Below are positions 26,980 through 36,799 of a stretch of DNA of 64,000 nt, one piece after another. The notes beneath the pieces are model-generated. The model was given only the letters and a program-made list of their open reading frames with translations. It was not told the origin of the DNA and made no database searches. The stretch lies in assembly GCA_965225625.1 (NCBI GenBank), contig CBDDBH010000030.1:248001-312000 (forward strand). The letters are read 5' to 3'. Positions within the stretch are counted from its first letter, which is position 1. The number at the start of each line of letters is the position of its first letter. Made by a program: the position numbers and the translations under genes. The stretch comes from CBDDBH01 sp965225625. Lineage in GTDB: Bacteria > Pseudomonadota > Gammaproteobacteria > JADZEE01.

Positions 26980-28269
26980 ATGACGCCGACAGTTCCCGAA
27001 AAACTTGGCAAGTACGAGGTAAAAAGCGAGATCGCCCGCGGCAGTATGGGGGTGGTTTTTCTTGGCTATGACCCGTTTATCGATCGGCCGGTCGCCCTGA
27101 AAGTTGCGCTTGCCGAGTCTCTCAAAAACACGGAATCGGGCGAGCGTTATCGCAAGATGTTTTTTAACGAAGCGCACACGGCGGGGATGCTCCGTCATCC
27201 GCAAATCCTTGATATCTTCGACGCGGGTGTCGAGGGAGATACCTGCTACATAGTCATGGAACTTGTCCCGGGCGGTGGCACGCTTCGTTCCTTTACGAAG
27301 CCCGATACCTTGTTACCAATTAATGATGCTGTCGAGGTCATCTTTGTCTGCGCGAAGGCGTTGGACTACGCGCATCGGCAGGGCGTCATACATCGGGATA
27401 TAAAGCCGTCCAATATCCTGGTGACCGAAGATATGGAATTGAAAATCGCGGATTTCAGTATCGCCCATATAAATCGTGCTGACACGTCACAGACCATGCC
27501 TATGGGCTTTGTCGGTTCGCCGCGCTACATGTCACCCGAGCAGGTTCAGGAAGAATACATCACTACACAAACGGATCTGTTCTCGCTCGGAATCGTTATG
27601 TACGAAATGTTGACCGGCAAGCACCCCTTCGGTGGCGAGAGTTTTTCGCGCTTGATGCACCGGGTGATCAACGAACCGCATGTTCCCATGAGCGAATACC
27701 GTGCCGACATACCGCCTATATTGGAAAAATTCGTTACCAGGGCGTTGGAAAAGGATCCGGCAAAACGATACAAGATGGGAATCGATATGGCGTCGGATCT
27801 GGCAACCGCATTCGGACACCTGGAGCGACCACAGGAAGATATCTCTATCAAAGAGAAGTTCACCTACGTCAAAGAGCTGGATTTCTTTCGTGGTTTTCCG
27901 GATTCGGAAATCTGGGAGATTATTCGTGCCAGCGTCTGGCAGGAATATGACGCTGGTGACGAGATAATCAGTGAGGGTGATATTGAGGATTCGTTTTATA
28001 TCGTCACGGAAGGCAATGTGTCGGTAAAAAAAGGCGAAAAGGTCATGGGTGAGCTGAAGCGCGGCGATTGTTTCGGTGAGATGGGTTATCTGAACAAGAT
28101 AAAACGTACCGCGAGCATCGTAGCGTTGGGCCGGGTCGCACTTATGAAGGTCAATTCAACGCTCATAGAGCAGGTATCCAGAGATTGCCAGCTGCGCTTC
28201 TGCAAGGTTTTTTTGCGGGTGCTGATAGATCGCTTGTCTGTCACGACTGAATTAGCCGCCAAACACTAA
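26980..28269 (+). CDS. Ser/Thr protein kinase with C-terminal cyclic-nucleotide-binding domain (copy 1)
   Basis: The 429-residue soluble protein has an N-terminal Hanks-type kinase domain (about 10-275) with glycine loop IARGSMGVVF, Lys41 in PVALKVA, HRDIKPSN with Asp140, and the activation segment GSPRYMSPEQ. The metal-binding DFG is DFS here (Asp158 kept). After a linker comes a cNMP domain (about 300-420) with a phosphate-cassette-like FGEMGYLNKIKRTAS, keeping the Glu and Arg that hold cyclic nucleotides. This suggests a kinase switched by cAMP or cGMP. Two close relatives follow at 30070 and 39253. The 3' end overlaps the convergent pgi by 4 bp. Confidence 0.9.
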   Translation: MTPTVPEKLGKYEVKSEIARGSMGVVFLGYDPFIDRPVALKVALAESLKNTESGERYRKMFFNEAHTAGMLRHPQILDIFDAGVEGDTCYIVMELVPGGGTLRSFTKPDTLLPINDAVEVIFVCAKALDYAHRQGVIHRDIKPSNILVTEDMELKIADFSIAHINRADTSQTMPMGFVGSPRYMSPEQVQEEYITTQTDLFSLGIVMYEMLTGKHPFGGESFSRLMHRVINEPHVPMSEYRADIPPILEKFVTRALEKDPAKRYKMGIDMASDLATAFGHLERPQEDISIKEKFTYVKELDFFRGFPDSEIWEIIRASVWQEYDAGDEIISEGDIEDSFYIVTEGNVSVKKGEKVMGELKRGDCFGEMGYLNKIKRTASIVALGRVALMKVNSTLIEQVSRDCQLRFCKVFLRVLIDRLSVTTELAAKH

Positions 28270-29912
28270 GTCTTGGTTGCCCGGTAGCGTGCAATCAGAG
28301 CGTCGGTGGAGGGGTCGTAGTCCGAATTGGCATGTTCGTTGAGGCTGGCGGTAATGGATTGAGCAATCTCTTTGCCAAGTTCAACACCCCATTGGTCAAA
28401 AGAATTTATATTCCATATCGTCCCTTGGACGAAGGTCTTATGCTCATACATTGCGAGCAGCGCACCCAGGACACGGGGGGTAAGCTCCTCGTAGAGTATC
28501 GTTGTACTGGGATTGTTGCCTGTAAAGCTTCGATGAATCACCAATTCATCGAGCTCGGGCGCCGATAAGCCGGCGTCGGCCAGGGATTGCCGTGTTTCCG
28601 CTTCGCTGCGACCCCACATAAGGGCGCGCGCCTGCGCAAATGCGTTGGCGACAAGTGTACGGTGATGGCCGTCTATATCGTGCGCGCGCCGTAGCGGTAC
28701 GAAAAAATCCACCGGCACCAAATGTGTACCTTGGTGCAGCAATTGAAAAAACGCATGCTGACCGTCGGTGCCAACGCCACCCCAAATGACTGGCGCCGTA
28801 TTGTAGTGCACAGGCGTGCCGTCGCGGCGCACCGATTTGCCGTTACTTTCCATTTCCAGTTGCTGCAGGTAAGAGGGTAATAGTTTCAGGCTTTCGTCAT
28901 AGGGCACGATTGCATGGGTATTTGCACCAAATAGATTGACATACCACACGCCGAGTAGTGCCAGAATCACCGGTAGGTTTTCCTCTAACGGTGCCTCACG
29001 AAAATGCAGGTCCATCTCACGGGCACCTGCCAGTAACTGTTCAAAGACGTCCATGCCGAACGCGAGCGCGATGGGCAGTCCAATGGCGCTCCATAGCGAA
29101 TACCGACCGCCGACCCAATCCCAGAATGCGAAAATATTCTCTGGTGCAACTCCAAACTCGCCTGCCGCCCGCCGATTGGCGGTAACGGCAATAAAGTGTT
29201 TTTGTAGATCCGAGATGCCGTTTTGTTCCATCCATGCTCGTGCTGCGTCCGCATTGGCAGCGGTTTCCAGCGTGGTGAACGATTTTGAAGCGACTATCAC
29301 CAGGGTTGACGCAGGGTCGATTTGCGCGAGAACCGCGAGCAGTGGTTGTGGATCGATGTTACTGATGAAATGGACACGCATTGCCATTACGCTATTTGGT
29401 GTCAGTGCGGCACTCGCCAGCGCGGGACCCAGGCCGGAACCGCCGATACCGATGGCTATGACGTCGCGGATTGGCGCGCCGCTTGCGCCACGCCATTCGC
29501 CTTCTCGAACCGCATTGCAAAACCGACGCATATGCGCCAGCGTATCGCTAATCTGGGCGTGAATATCGATGCCGTCGATGACCAGGGGCGCAGCAGAATG
29601 ATTGCGTAATGCAGTGTGCAGCACTGCGCGATGCTCGGTCGCGTTGAGTCTATCGCCTCGAAATAATTGGGTAATGGCTGCGCCGACATCTCGCTCCTTT
29701 GCCAGCGCGAAAAGGCTTTGTCGTGCTTCGCTCGAAACGCGATGCTTAGAATAGTCGAGAAACAACCCTGCAGCTTCGATCGAAAATGTCTCAGCGCGTC
29801 GCGCATCGCTCGCGAATAGCTCGCGCATGTGCACACTCGCTGAGCGTTCATATGCCCCGGCCAGTTCCAGCCAAGCAGGGGATTGGGGTATGCGTGGTTT
29901 CGAATTACTCAT
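28266..29912 (-). CDS. pgi: Glucose-6-phosphate isomerase
   Basis: The 548-residue enzyme interconverts glucose 6-phosphate and fructose 6-phosphate in the cytoplasm. Both PGI signatures are present: GGRYSLWSAIGLP and FDQWGVELGKEIA. The sugar-phosphate loop (GIGGSGLGP) and catalytic residues in the SNIDPQP and NGKSVRRDGTPV regions are seen as well. Length fits the family. It is the only central-metabolism gene among the kinase genes. The stop overlaps the end of the convergent kinase gene. Confidence 0.95.
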   Translation of the reverse strand: MSNSKPRIPQSPAWLELAGAYERSASVHMRELFASDARRAETFSIEAAGLFLDYSKHRVSSEARQSLFALAKERDVGAAITQLFRGDRLNATEHRAVLHTALRNHSAAPLVIDGIDIHAQISDTLAHMRRFCNAVREGEWRGASGAPIRDVIAIGIGGSGLGPALASAALTPNSVMAMRVHFISNIDPQPLLAVLAQIDPASTLVIVASKSFTTLETAANADAARAWMEQNGISDLQKHFIAVTANRRAAGEFGVAPENIFAFWDWVGGRYSLWSAIGLPIALAFGMDVFEQLLAGAREMDLHFREAPLEENLPVILALLGVWYVNLFGANTHAIVPYDESLKLLPSYLQQLEMESNGKSVRRDGTPVHYNTAPVIWGGVGTDGQHAFFQLLHQGTHLVPVDFFVPLRRAHDIDGHHRTLVANAFAQARALMWGRSEAETRQSLADAGLSAPELDELVIHRSFTGNNPSTTILYEELTPRVLGALLAMYEHKTFVQGTIWNINSFDQWGVELGKEIAQSITASLNEHANSDYDPSTDALIARYRATKT

Positions 29913-30069
29913 GGTGCCCGGACTCAGGCTTCATTGCGCAGGTGAATTACTGTGTCTGCGCCCCGAGACAGCGATATTTCCGCTATCGCGGAGCGATGAC
30001 ATGATTTACTATACAGGCCGCCCGTAAGGAAGGCTAAGCCAGCCAATATGTGAAGGAAATCAGCGCGAA

Positions 30070-31374
30070 ATGACCCAAGAAATACCCGATAGATTAGGTA
30101 AATACGAAGTCGTCCGGGAGATCGATCGCGGCAGTATGGGTATTGTATTCCTGGCGCATGACCCCTACGAAGATCGCTCCGTTGCGATCAAAGTTGCATT
30201 TGCCGAATCGCTAAACGACGCGGAATCGGGCGACCAGTACCGTAAGATGTTTTTTAACGAAGCGCATACCGCCGGCGGCCTTACCCATCCCAATATTATC
30301 GACATACATGATGCCGGCGTTGAAGGTGAAACCTGTTACATCATTATGGAATATGTAAAGGACGGCGCTACCCTGAAACAATTTTGCCGTCCCGACACCC
30401 TGCTGCCAACCGAGAAAGTTGTAGAAATCGTTTTCAAATGCGCCAAAGCGCTTGATTACGCGCACAAACAGGGTGTTGTACATCGTGATATTAAACCAAC
30501 CAATATCCTGGTGACCGAGGACCAGGACATAAAAATCGGCGATTTTAGTATCGCCTATATCAACAAATTGGACTCCACTGAGACCATGCCCATGGGGATG
30601 GTCGGATCTCCGCGCTATATGTCGCCCGAGCAGGTTAGCGAAGATACCTTGACTAACCAGACAGATTTATTTTCGCTGGGCATCATAATGTATGAACTTT
30701 TGACCGGTCAGCATCCGTTTTCGGCGGACAGTTTTTCCAGGTTGGTGCGCAAGATACTCAACGAAGATCCGCCGCCGATGAAAGATTACCGCAGTGATGT
30801 TCCCGATGTGCTGGAACGCATCATGCGCAAAGCGATCGCGAAGGACACGGCTGATCGTTATCGCATGGGATTGGATCTGGCGTCGGAACTCAGCACGGCG
30901 TTCGACCACTTAGACAAACCTCAGGAAAATATTTCCGCCGAAGAGCGTTTCAATGCGGTCAAGAAGCTCGATTTTTTCCAAGGTTTCCCGGACGCGGAAA
31001 TGTGGGAAATCGTAAACGCCGGCACCTGGCATGATTATTCCAACGACGAACAAATTATTGTCGAGGGTGATTTGGACGATTCCTTTTATATCATCGCTAG
31101 CGGAGCGGTAGGCGTGCAAAAGTCAGGTAAGGATTTGCGCACCTTGGTCGCGGGAGATTGTTTCGGCGAAATGGGTTATCTCGCTAAGACCACCCGCACG
31201 GCAACAATCGTTGCCCACGGCGATGCGACCTTGATGAAGTTGAACGCGACTGTTATCTCTCAGGTGTCGCTCAACTGTCAGGTACGCTTCCTCAAGGTAT
31301 TTCTGCGTACCCTGATCTATCGTCTGTCCGTAACAACGGAAAAGATGTCGCAGGAGATTCCGCAGTCCGTATAG
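30070..31374 (+). CDS. Ser/Thr protein kinase with C-terminal cyclic-nucleotide-binding domain (copy 2)
   Basis: This 434-residue protein is close to copy 1 along its whole length. The kinase domain has IDRGSMGIVF, VAIKVAFAES, HRDIKPTN, and again DFS instead of DFG. The cNMP domain has FGEMGYLAKTTRTAT with the Glu/Arg pair and ends in a helical segment shared with copy 1. An AAGGAA ribosome binding site lies 11 nt before the ATG. The sugar dehydrogenase gene begins about 8-24 bp downstream, so the two are probably cotranscribed. The target of the kinase cannot be told. Confidence 0.9.
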   Translation: MTQEIPDRLGKYEVVREIDRGSMGIVFLAHDPYEDRSVAIKVAFAESLNDAESGDQYRKMFFNEAHTAGGLTHPNIIDIHDAGVEGETCYIIMEYVKDGATLKQFCRPDTLLPTEKVVEIVFKCAKALDYAHKQGVVHRDIKPTNILVTEDQDIKIGDFSIAYINKLDSTETMPMGMVGSPRYMSPEQVSEDTLTNQTDLFSLGIIMYELLTGQHPFSADSFSRLVRKILNEDPPPMKDYRSDVPDVLERIMRKAIAKDTADRYRMGLDLASELSTAFDHLDKPQENISAEERFNAVKKLDFFQGFPDAEMWEIVNAGTWHDYSNDEQIIVEGDLDDSFYIIASGAVGVQKSGKDLRTLVAGDCFGEMGYLAKTTRTATIVAHGDATLMKLNATVISQVSLNCQVRFLKVFLRTLIYRLSVTTEKMSQEIPQSV

Positions 31375-31397
31375 CCTTTCGCGTGTTTCAGCCGTTT

Positions 31398-32498
31398 ATG
31401 TATCAGTGGTATCTCATCTGCATTTTTGCTGCAGCCGGCGTCGTCGGCGAGGCGCATTGCCGTGAATTGGATCTGGATAGGATTAGCCTGCCCGCGGGAT
31501 TCACGATCGACGTCTTTGCAACCGGGTTGGAGAATGCACGTTCTCTCGCCTTGTCGCCCAGTGGCGTATTGTTCGTGGGTACCCGTCGTGCCGGTAGCGT
31601 CTATGCGGTAGTTGACGTGGATGGTGATCATCGAGCCGACGAGGTCGTCGTCATCGCCCGTCACTTGCGTATGCCCAACGGAGTGGCGTTTCGTGATGGC
31701 GCTTTGTACGTCGCCGAGGTGAATCGTATCCTTCGCTACGACGATATTGAAACACGGCTTTACGATCCGCCCGAGCCCACGGTTATCCATGAAGGATTGC
31801 CGAAGGAAAGCCATCACGGCTGGAAATACATCGCCTTTGGTCCCGACGATAAACTCTACGTGCCGGTCGGCGCGCCGTGTAACGTCTGTGAGCGCGGCGC
31901 TCCCTACGCCAGCATCTTGCGCATGTCAGCCATTGGGCAGGATCTTGAGGTCTATGCTCACGGCGTACGCAACAGCGTCGGATTTGATTGGCATCCGCAG
32001 ACGCACGAATTATGGTTTACAGACAATGGGCGGGATATGTTGGGAGACGACATACCGCCGTGTGAGCTGAATCGCGCCGCGGTTGGGGGTCTGCATTTTG
32101 GCTATCCTTATATGCACGGCGATGCCATTGCCGATCCGAAATTTGGTCGAACGCGCAAGCCGAGTGAATTCCAGGCCCCCGCTCTCAATTTGGATCCTCA
32201 TGTGGCTCCGCTAGGTATGGAGTTCTATACCGGCGCTCAGTTTCCCGAGGAATATCACAATCGAATTTTCATCGCCGAGCACGGGTCATGGAACCGCAGC
32301 GATAAGACGGGGTATCGGGTAACGCAGGTAGGATTGAACACAGCCGGCCAGCCAGTGACCTACGAACCGTTCGCCGATGGTTGGCTGGTAGACGGCGAAG
32401 ACTGGGGGCGTCCGGTTGATCTGGAGATAATGCGCGACGGTTCTTTGCTATTATCCGACGACGCCAATGGCGTCGTTTATCGGATAAGTTATCCGTAG
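31398..32498 (+). CDS. PQQ-dependent sugar dehydrogenase-like beta-propeller, secreted
   Basis: The protein has 366 residues from the ATG at 31398; a GTG at 31383 is an alternative. The signal peptide (MYQWYLICIFAAAGVVG) is followed by a six-bladed propeller of the GDH/sorbosone dehydrogenase family. Motifs are GLENARSLALSPSGVLFVGTR (first blade), HHGWKYIAFGPDDKLYVPVG, VRNSVGFDWHP and LWFTDNGRD, with the HGSWNR motif near the end. Members oxidise aldoses in the periplasm with PQQ, though many relatives are uncharacterised. No PQQ synthesis gene is nearby. Confidence 0.85.
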   Translation: MYQWYLICIFAAAGVVGEAHCRELDLDRISLPAGFTIDVFATGLENARSLALSPSGVLFVGTRRAGSVYAVVDVDGDHRADEVVVIARHLRMPNGVAFRDGALYVAEVNRILRYDDIETRLYDPPEPTVIHEGLPKESHHGWKYIAFGPDDKLYVPVGAPCNVCERGAPYASILRMSAIGQDLEVYAHGVRNSVGFDWHPQTHELWFTDNGRDMLGDDIPPCELNRAAVGGLHFGYPYMHGDAIADPKFGRTRKPSEFQAPALNLDPHVAPLGMEFYTGAQFPEEYHNRIFIAEHGSWNRSDKTGYRVTQVGLNTAGQPVTYEPFADGWLVDGEDWGRPVDLEIMRDGSLLLSDDANGVVYRISYP

Positions 32499-32535
32499 CC
32501 GCCCGATTTTTAGCAGCAAAATGCGCTACTTCCCC

Positions 32536-32612
32536 GCCCTGGTAGCTCAGATGGATAGAGCGACGGCCTCCTAAGCCGTAGGTCCCAGGTTCGAATCCTG
32601 GTCAGGGCGCCA
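32536..32612 (+). tRNA. tRNA-Arg (anticodon CCT)
   Basis: A complete 77-nt cloverleaf includes the encoded CCA. The acceptor stem GCCCTGG pairs with TCAGGGC (one G-T). The D-arm is AGCTCAGATGGATAGAGC. The anticodon stem ACGGC / GCCGT encloses loop CTCCTAA, with anticodon CCT at 32570-32572 reading AGG. The T-arm is CCAGG TTCGAAT CCTGG. It is likely intact and has its own promoter. Confidence 0.96.
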
Positions 32613-32936
32613 GCAATCGTCTCGCCGGGAGCCCCCCAGGTGCTCGGCGACGGACATCGGTCTCACGTACGTGTTTCCAACTATTGCGGCAACTACATGG
32701 GAGGCGGTCGCCCAACGCTTTGAATGTCCTCGTGAAGCTTAATTAGCTAACTATCTGTTTGGGCGCGTGTTTGGTGGGGGCTTAGATGTATCCCAAGGCT
32801 GTTTGTATTAGACTAACTAGTCGTAACGGCCACGCATTTGGCGGTTTCATCGGCACAATCAGCCGCTTGAGTGCTTGCCGTACAGCTTGAACATCCAACA
32901 GAGTTTGGCATTGCCGATGTTGTAGTCCGACTACCG
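32613..32936. other. Gap between tRNA-Arg and the PilZ gene
   Basis: I see no gene here. Open frames on either strand lack a ribosome binding site or any family pattern. The promoter of the PilZ/GGDEF gene should lie here, but no clear boxes stand out. Confidence 0.4.
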
Positions 32937-35822
32937 ATGACATCAACAGACAATCCCGATCCCGGATCCCGAGCGCCAGGGCAAGAACAACGCCGCCATG
33001 AACGGCACGTAATCGATCTAAAAGCCTCGCTGAGTAGCTCCAGCTTTTCCTCGTTACCGTGCACGATAACGGACTTTTGCCGCGGAGGTATGTTCCTGGC
33101 TTGGGCCGCGGGCCCGGGTGCGGGTTTAGCGCAAGGCGATACGTTGTCCATTTCGTTTACCCTGGCTGCGTCTGAACACGTTTTGCAGGCAAATGTCGCG
33201 CGGGTTCTTGTTGCAGGCGTCGGTGTCGCGTTCAGCGAGGTTGATCCAGCCGTTTTAGCGGCTATCGAAGCGCATGCGCTGGCGCATAAACAAGCGCAGT
33301 TAGCCGCTGACCAAGGCGCGCCGCGTGATTTCGATAGTGATGATGTAATCGCTGGCATCAAGGCAATCACCAAGAAACATATCGGCGCGCAGCTCAAGAG
33401 CTACTTTTCACGCCTGGACGAATTCCTTTTTTTATGTGCGCGGGATGCGCCGAATAACATCGAACAGCGTGGGTTTTTCGATTTTCAATTGATAATTAAA
33501 AAGAATGCGGAATCCCTGCAAACGGAGATTCAACATGGCGTCATCGAAGCTTTCGATCGAATTGGTGAGCCGCTAAACACTGAAACGCAAACCGACGATA
33601 GCGCAAAAAGCAGTTTGTCACTGGTTGACGAGCACGAATTCGAGGATTTTTTGACAGTTGCGGACATCGTCTCCCGAGCAGAGCCCCGATATAAAGAGCA
33701 ACTCTACGCGCTGGAACGCCGTCTTTCATTTCTAATCAGCCGCGTGGTTGACCGAAGTGGGAATCCAGTGGGACCTTCGTCGGTTTGTCAGGCTTTCTCT
33801 GACGGCTTGCATCGGCTAGAGCTTGCGCCCGGACAGTCCAAAGTTACTTATGAAGTATTGGAAGACATCGTGATACCGGCGCTCGGAACGTTATACGACG
33901 AATTGAACGACCAGTTGATAAAATCGGGTGTCCTGCCCACGGTCGAGAGCGTGACAGAGGTGCAAGCGCCACGGCGTGCGAGACGCCCAGGCCAAGTCGA
34001 TCGCACAGATACAGCAAGCAGCGAGGCCGCGGACAACGCGAAAGAGCAGAATTTCGACAATCAGCCGGACGCTGATTCTGGTGGAAATCCCTATCCACAG
34101 GGAATGCCGCCTGCTGCTGGGCAAAACGCTGGTTTCGCTGGTAACTATCCACAGGGAATGCCGCCTGCTGCTGGGCAAAACGCCCGTTTCGCTGGTAACT
34201 ATCCACAGATGCCGCCTGCCGCGGGCGTTCAGCAATACGCAGGCTCACCGGCTGATGGGCAGCACCCAGGGGCAGCGGCAATGCCCCCACAGCCCGGCTA
34301 CCCTCCCGCGGGAGTGGCCATGGCGCCCGCCGCGCCGCCAGCGATGCCGCAGACGCCAGCGATGGCTGATGCGGTGGCGCCGACGCCCGTTGCGGGTGGC
34401 GGTCATGGCGCTTTCGGCATAGCGCAAACCTTACTGGGACTGCAGCGCCAAATGGGTGTCGCCGGGTCCGGCCAGTCGGCGGCATTAGCGGCAACAGGAG
34501 CGCCGGCCTTTTCACAGCAGGACGTCGTCAATGCCATGTCCATGCTGGACCGGGAAGACGCAGGTCCGTGGGGAGCGGAGAGTCAAGGCGAAGATTTTCG
34601 GCACCGCCTGCAGGCGGTGCTCGGATCGCAGGGCGGGGAGGCAGGCAAGAAACTCGGCGCGCGCGAGAGCGATGCCATCGATATGGTCGCCGGAGTCCTG
34701 GATTCGCTCAATGCCGACGAGGAGTTTCCTGAACAAGCAAAGCCTCTGATAAATAAGCTCCGCACGACGCTTTATAAACTTGCGGTAGTAGACGACGAAT
34801 TTCTCGGTGATAGTGCCCATCCGGCTCGGCAGGTTGTGAACGAGATGGCTCAACACCAGGCTAAAGCGCAGGGCTCCCCCCGCCAGGTCGAAGTGGAACG
34901 TGCGTTGGATCAGGTGGCCGAACGTATTAGTCAGCAATTTGATGCGAAACCCCAGGTGTTCAGCGATGCCCTGAGCGAAATGCAAGTATTGGCAAGCGAA
35001 CACGCGGCGGAATATGAGAAAAACCTGACTGACTTTGTTGCGGAATGTGAGGCGCAGCAGGCATTAATCAAATCCAGACACAAGGACGGTGATCGCCGAA
35101 GTCCTGCCAAAGAGGTGGCCACGGAATGGGCGATCTGGCTGAACCGGGCGAAGCAACTCAAGACCGGTGATGAACTGAGCATCAAGCGTGGCAAGAAGTT
35201 TCGGCATTTTACGCTGGGATGGATCGGCGAGGATTACAATCCTTTTGTGTTCATCGACCGCAATGCCAAGAAAGCAGCGAGTATGACGCTGCAAGAATTG
35301 GCGATGCAGTTGCGCCGGGGTTCGGCCATACCGTTGGCGAGTGACGGTTTGCCGGCAATGGACAGGGCGCAGAATTCTGCCTTGTTCAAAATGCACGATC
35401 AGATCGGCCATCAGGCGTTGCAGGATCCGTTGACCGGGCTGTTGAATCGCAAAAAATTCATCACCAAACTGGAGCAGGCGATACTCGACGACGTACACGA
35501 GGGTAGCGAGCATGTTTTGGTCTCGGTCCTGTTCGATGGTATCGGTGAAGTCATTTCCAAGGCCGGAAAATCTGCCTGTGACAGTCTGATCAAGAAGCTT
35601 GCAAACTTGATTGCCAAACGCGTGGAAGGCGAGGCTACCCTCGCGCGGCTCGGAGACGATGAATTTGGGTTGCTGTTTGACGGTGTTGGCGTAGACAAAG
35701 CAGAGCAGACCGCACAAGCGCTTGAGCGCACGACTGGGAAGCTTCGGGTCCGTTGGAAGGATGAACGCTTTTCATTGCCCGCAAGTGTCGGCCTGGTAGC
35801 AATCAGTGCAGCCGCTGAAAAT
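32937..35822 (+). pseudogene. PilZ - DUF1631 - GGDEF - EAL protein, 5' part, interrupted by an IS
   Basis: The frame starts MTSTDNPDPGSRAPG at 32937. Its order is: a PilZ domain (about 15-115; RRHERH and TDFCRGGMFL, the c-di-GMP motifs with Cys for Ser); DUF1631-like helices (about 140-330, e.g. RRLSFLISRVVDRSGNPVG); a Pro/Gln/Ala-rich linker with an 18-residue repeat; more DUF1631-like sequence; and a GGDEF domain (DPLTGLLNRKKF) whose signature is RLGDDEFGL, so a degenerate cyclase site. At 35822 the frame (AAEN) is broken by an IS21-family element. It resumes at 38392 (VEMLLEQ) in phase. The intact gene would encode a c-di-GMP-sensing protein rather than an active cyclase. Confidence 0.8.
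34081..34209 (+). repeat. In-frame 60-bp tandem repeat, about 2.2 copies
   Basis: Two near-identical 60-bp units plus a partial third encode Y-P-Q-G-M-P-P-A-A-G-Q-N-A-x-F-A-G-N. They sit in the low-complexity linker between the helical region and the GGDEF part of the broken PilZ protein. Repeat number probably varies between strains through slippage, always in frame. Confidence 0.75.
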
Positions 35823-36025
35823 TGTCTGGCGTCAACCATTTCTTTCGGTCGCGACAATTAAAATTTTCGATCGCCACCGACGTGCTGCTATTCTGCCCAT
35901 CGTAAGTCCGTACTCGCGTTTTTGAGTCTCGCGTTCGGCAATCGACCGCCTCAAAGTCGCTGTGAGCGGCGATCACAACGCTACCCATAGCAGAGGCACC
36001 CTCCAAATCGGGCTTGCACACCCAT

Positions 36026-36799
36026 TCACGCAGTTCCATCGGAGCGCTTCGTGGTGTTACGTGCACGGCGTTTCGCCGCCTGTGCCCGGTAGCTTGGGAC
36101 ATCGAGTTCCAGGATCACCGAGTGATGTACAACCCGGTCAATGGCCGCGGCGGTGGTCATCGGATCTTTAAAGATCTGATCCCACTTCGAGAACACCAGG
36201 TTGCTGGTGATCATCACGCTCTTGCGCTCGTAGCGCTCAGCGAACAGTGCGAACAGCACTTCCATCTCGGCACGGTCGTGCTGCACGTAGCCGATGTCGT
36301 CCAGCGCCAGGCAGTCGATGTTGTCCAGACGTTTCAGCTCGCGTGTTAATCGTAAGTCCCGTTTCGCCTCGAGCAACCGCTCAACCAGCGACGACACCGC
36401 GGTGAACAACACCGACTGTCCCTGGCGTACCAGCTCATGGCCCAATGCGGCCATCGTGTGGGTCTTACCCGTACCGGGATTGCCGAAGATGCACACGTTG
36501 GTCGCACCTTCGAGGAACTCCCCGCTCTTTAGCCGATTAAGCTGCGTACGCACCGTCGCCGGAAACCGCTGCGTGTCCAGTGTGGATAGTGTCTTGTCCC
36601 GCGGCAGCTTCGAGGCCCGCAATAAACGCGCCATACGCCGCTCCTGGCGTTCACTCGCCTCGATCACCGTCAGCTCATCGAGATAGTGCACCGGATCCCA
36701 GCCTTCACGCACCGCCCGCTCACCCAACGTCACGTAATGCGCTACGAACGACGGCAGGCGAAACGCCTTGAGCCGCAGCTCCAACGTCTGCGCGCCCAT
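36026..36799 (-). CDS. istB: IstB, ATP-binding helper of IS21 transposition
   Basis: The AAA+ protein has 257 residues from the ATG at 36799, which overlaps the istA stop. An upstream in-frame start would lie inside istA. The Walker A motif is GNPGTGKTHTMAALG and Walker B is CLALDDIGYV; SNLVFSKWDQIF is the usual IstB motif after it. IstB selects the target and activates IstA. The gene is intact. Confidence 0.92.
   Translation of the reverse strand: MGAQTLELRLKAFRLPSFVAHYVTLGERAVREGWDPVHYLDELTVIEASERQERRMARLLRASKLPRDKTLSTLDTQRFPATVRTQLNRLKSGEFLEGATNVCIFGNPGTGKTHTMAALGHELVRQGQSVLFTAVSSLVERLLEAKRDLRLTRELKRLDNIDCLALDDIGYVQHDRAEMEVLFALFAERYERKSVMITSNLVFSKWDQIFKDPMTTAAAIDRVVHHSVILELDVPSYRAQAAKRRARNTTKRSDGTA

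Noticed and set aside
32813..33397. Minus-strand 194-codon open frame
   Set aside because: It is antisense to the PilZ domain, which has recognisable motifs on the plus strand.
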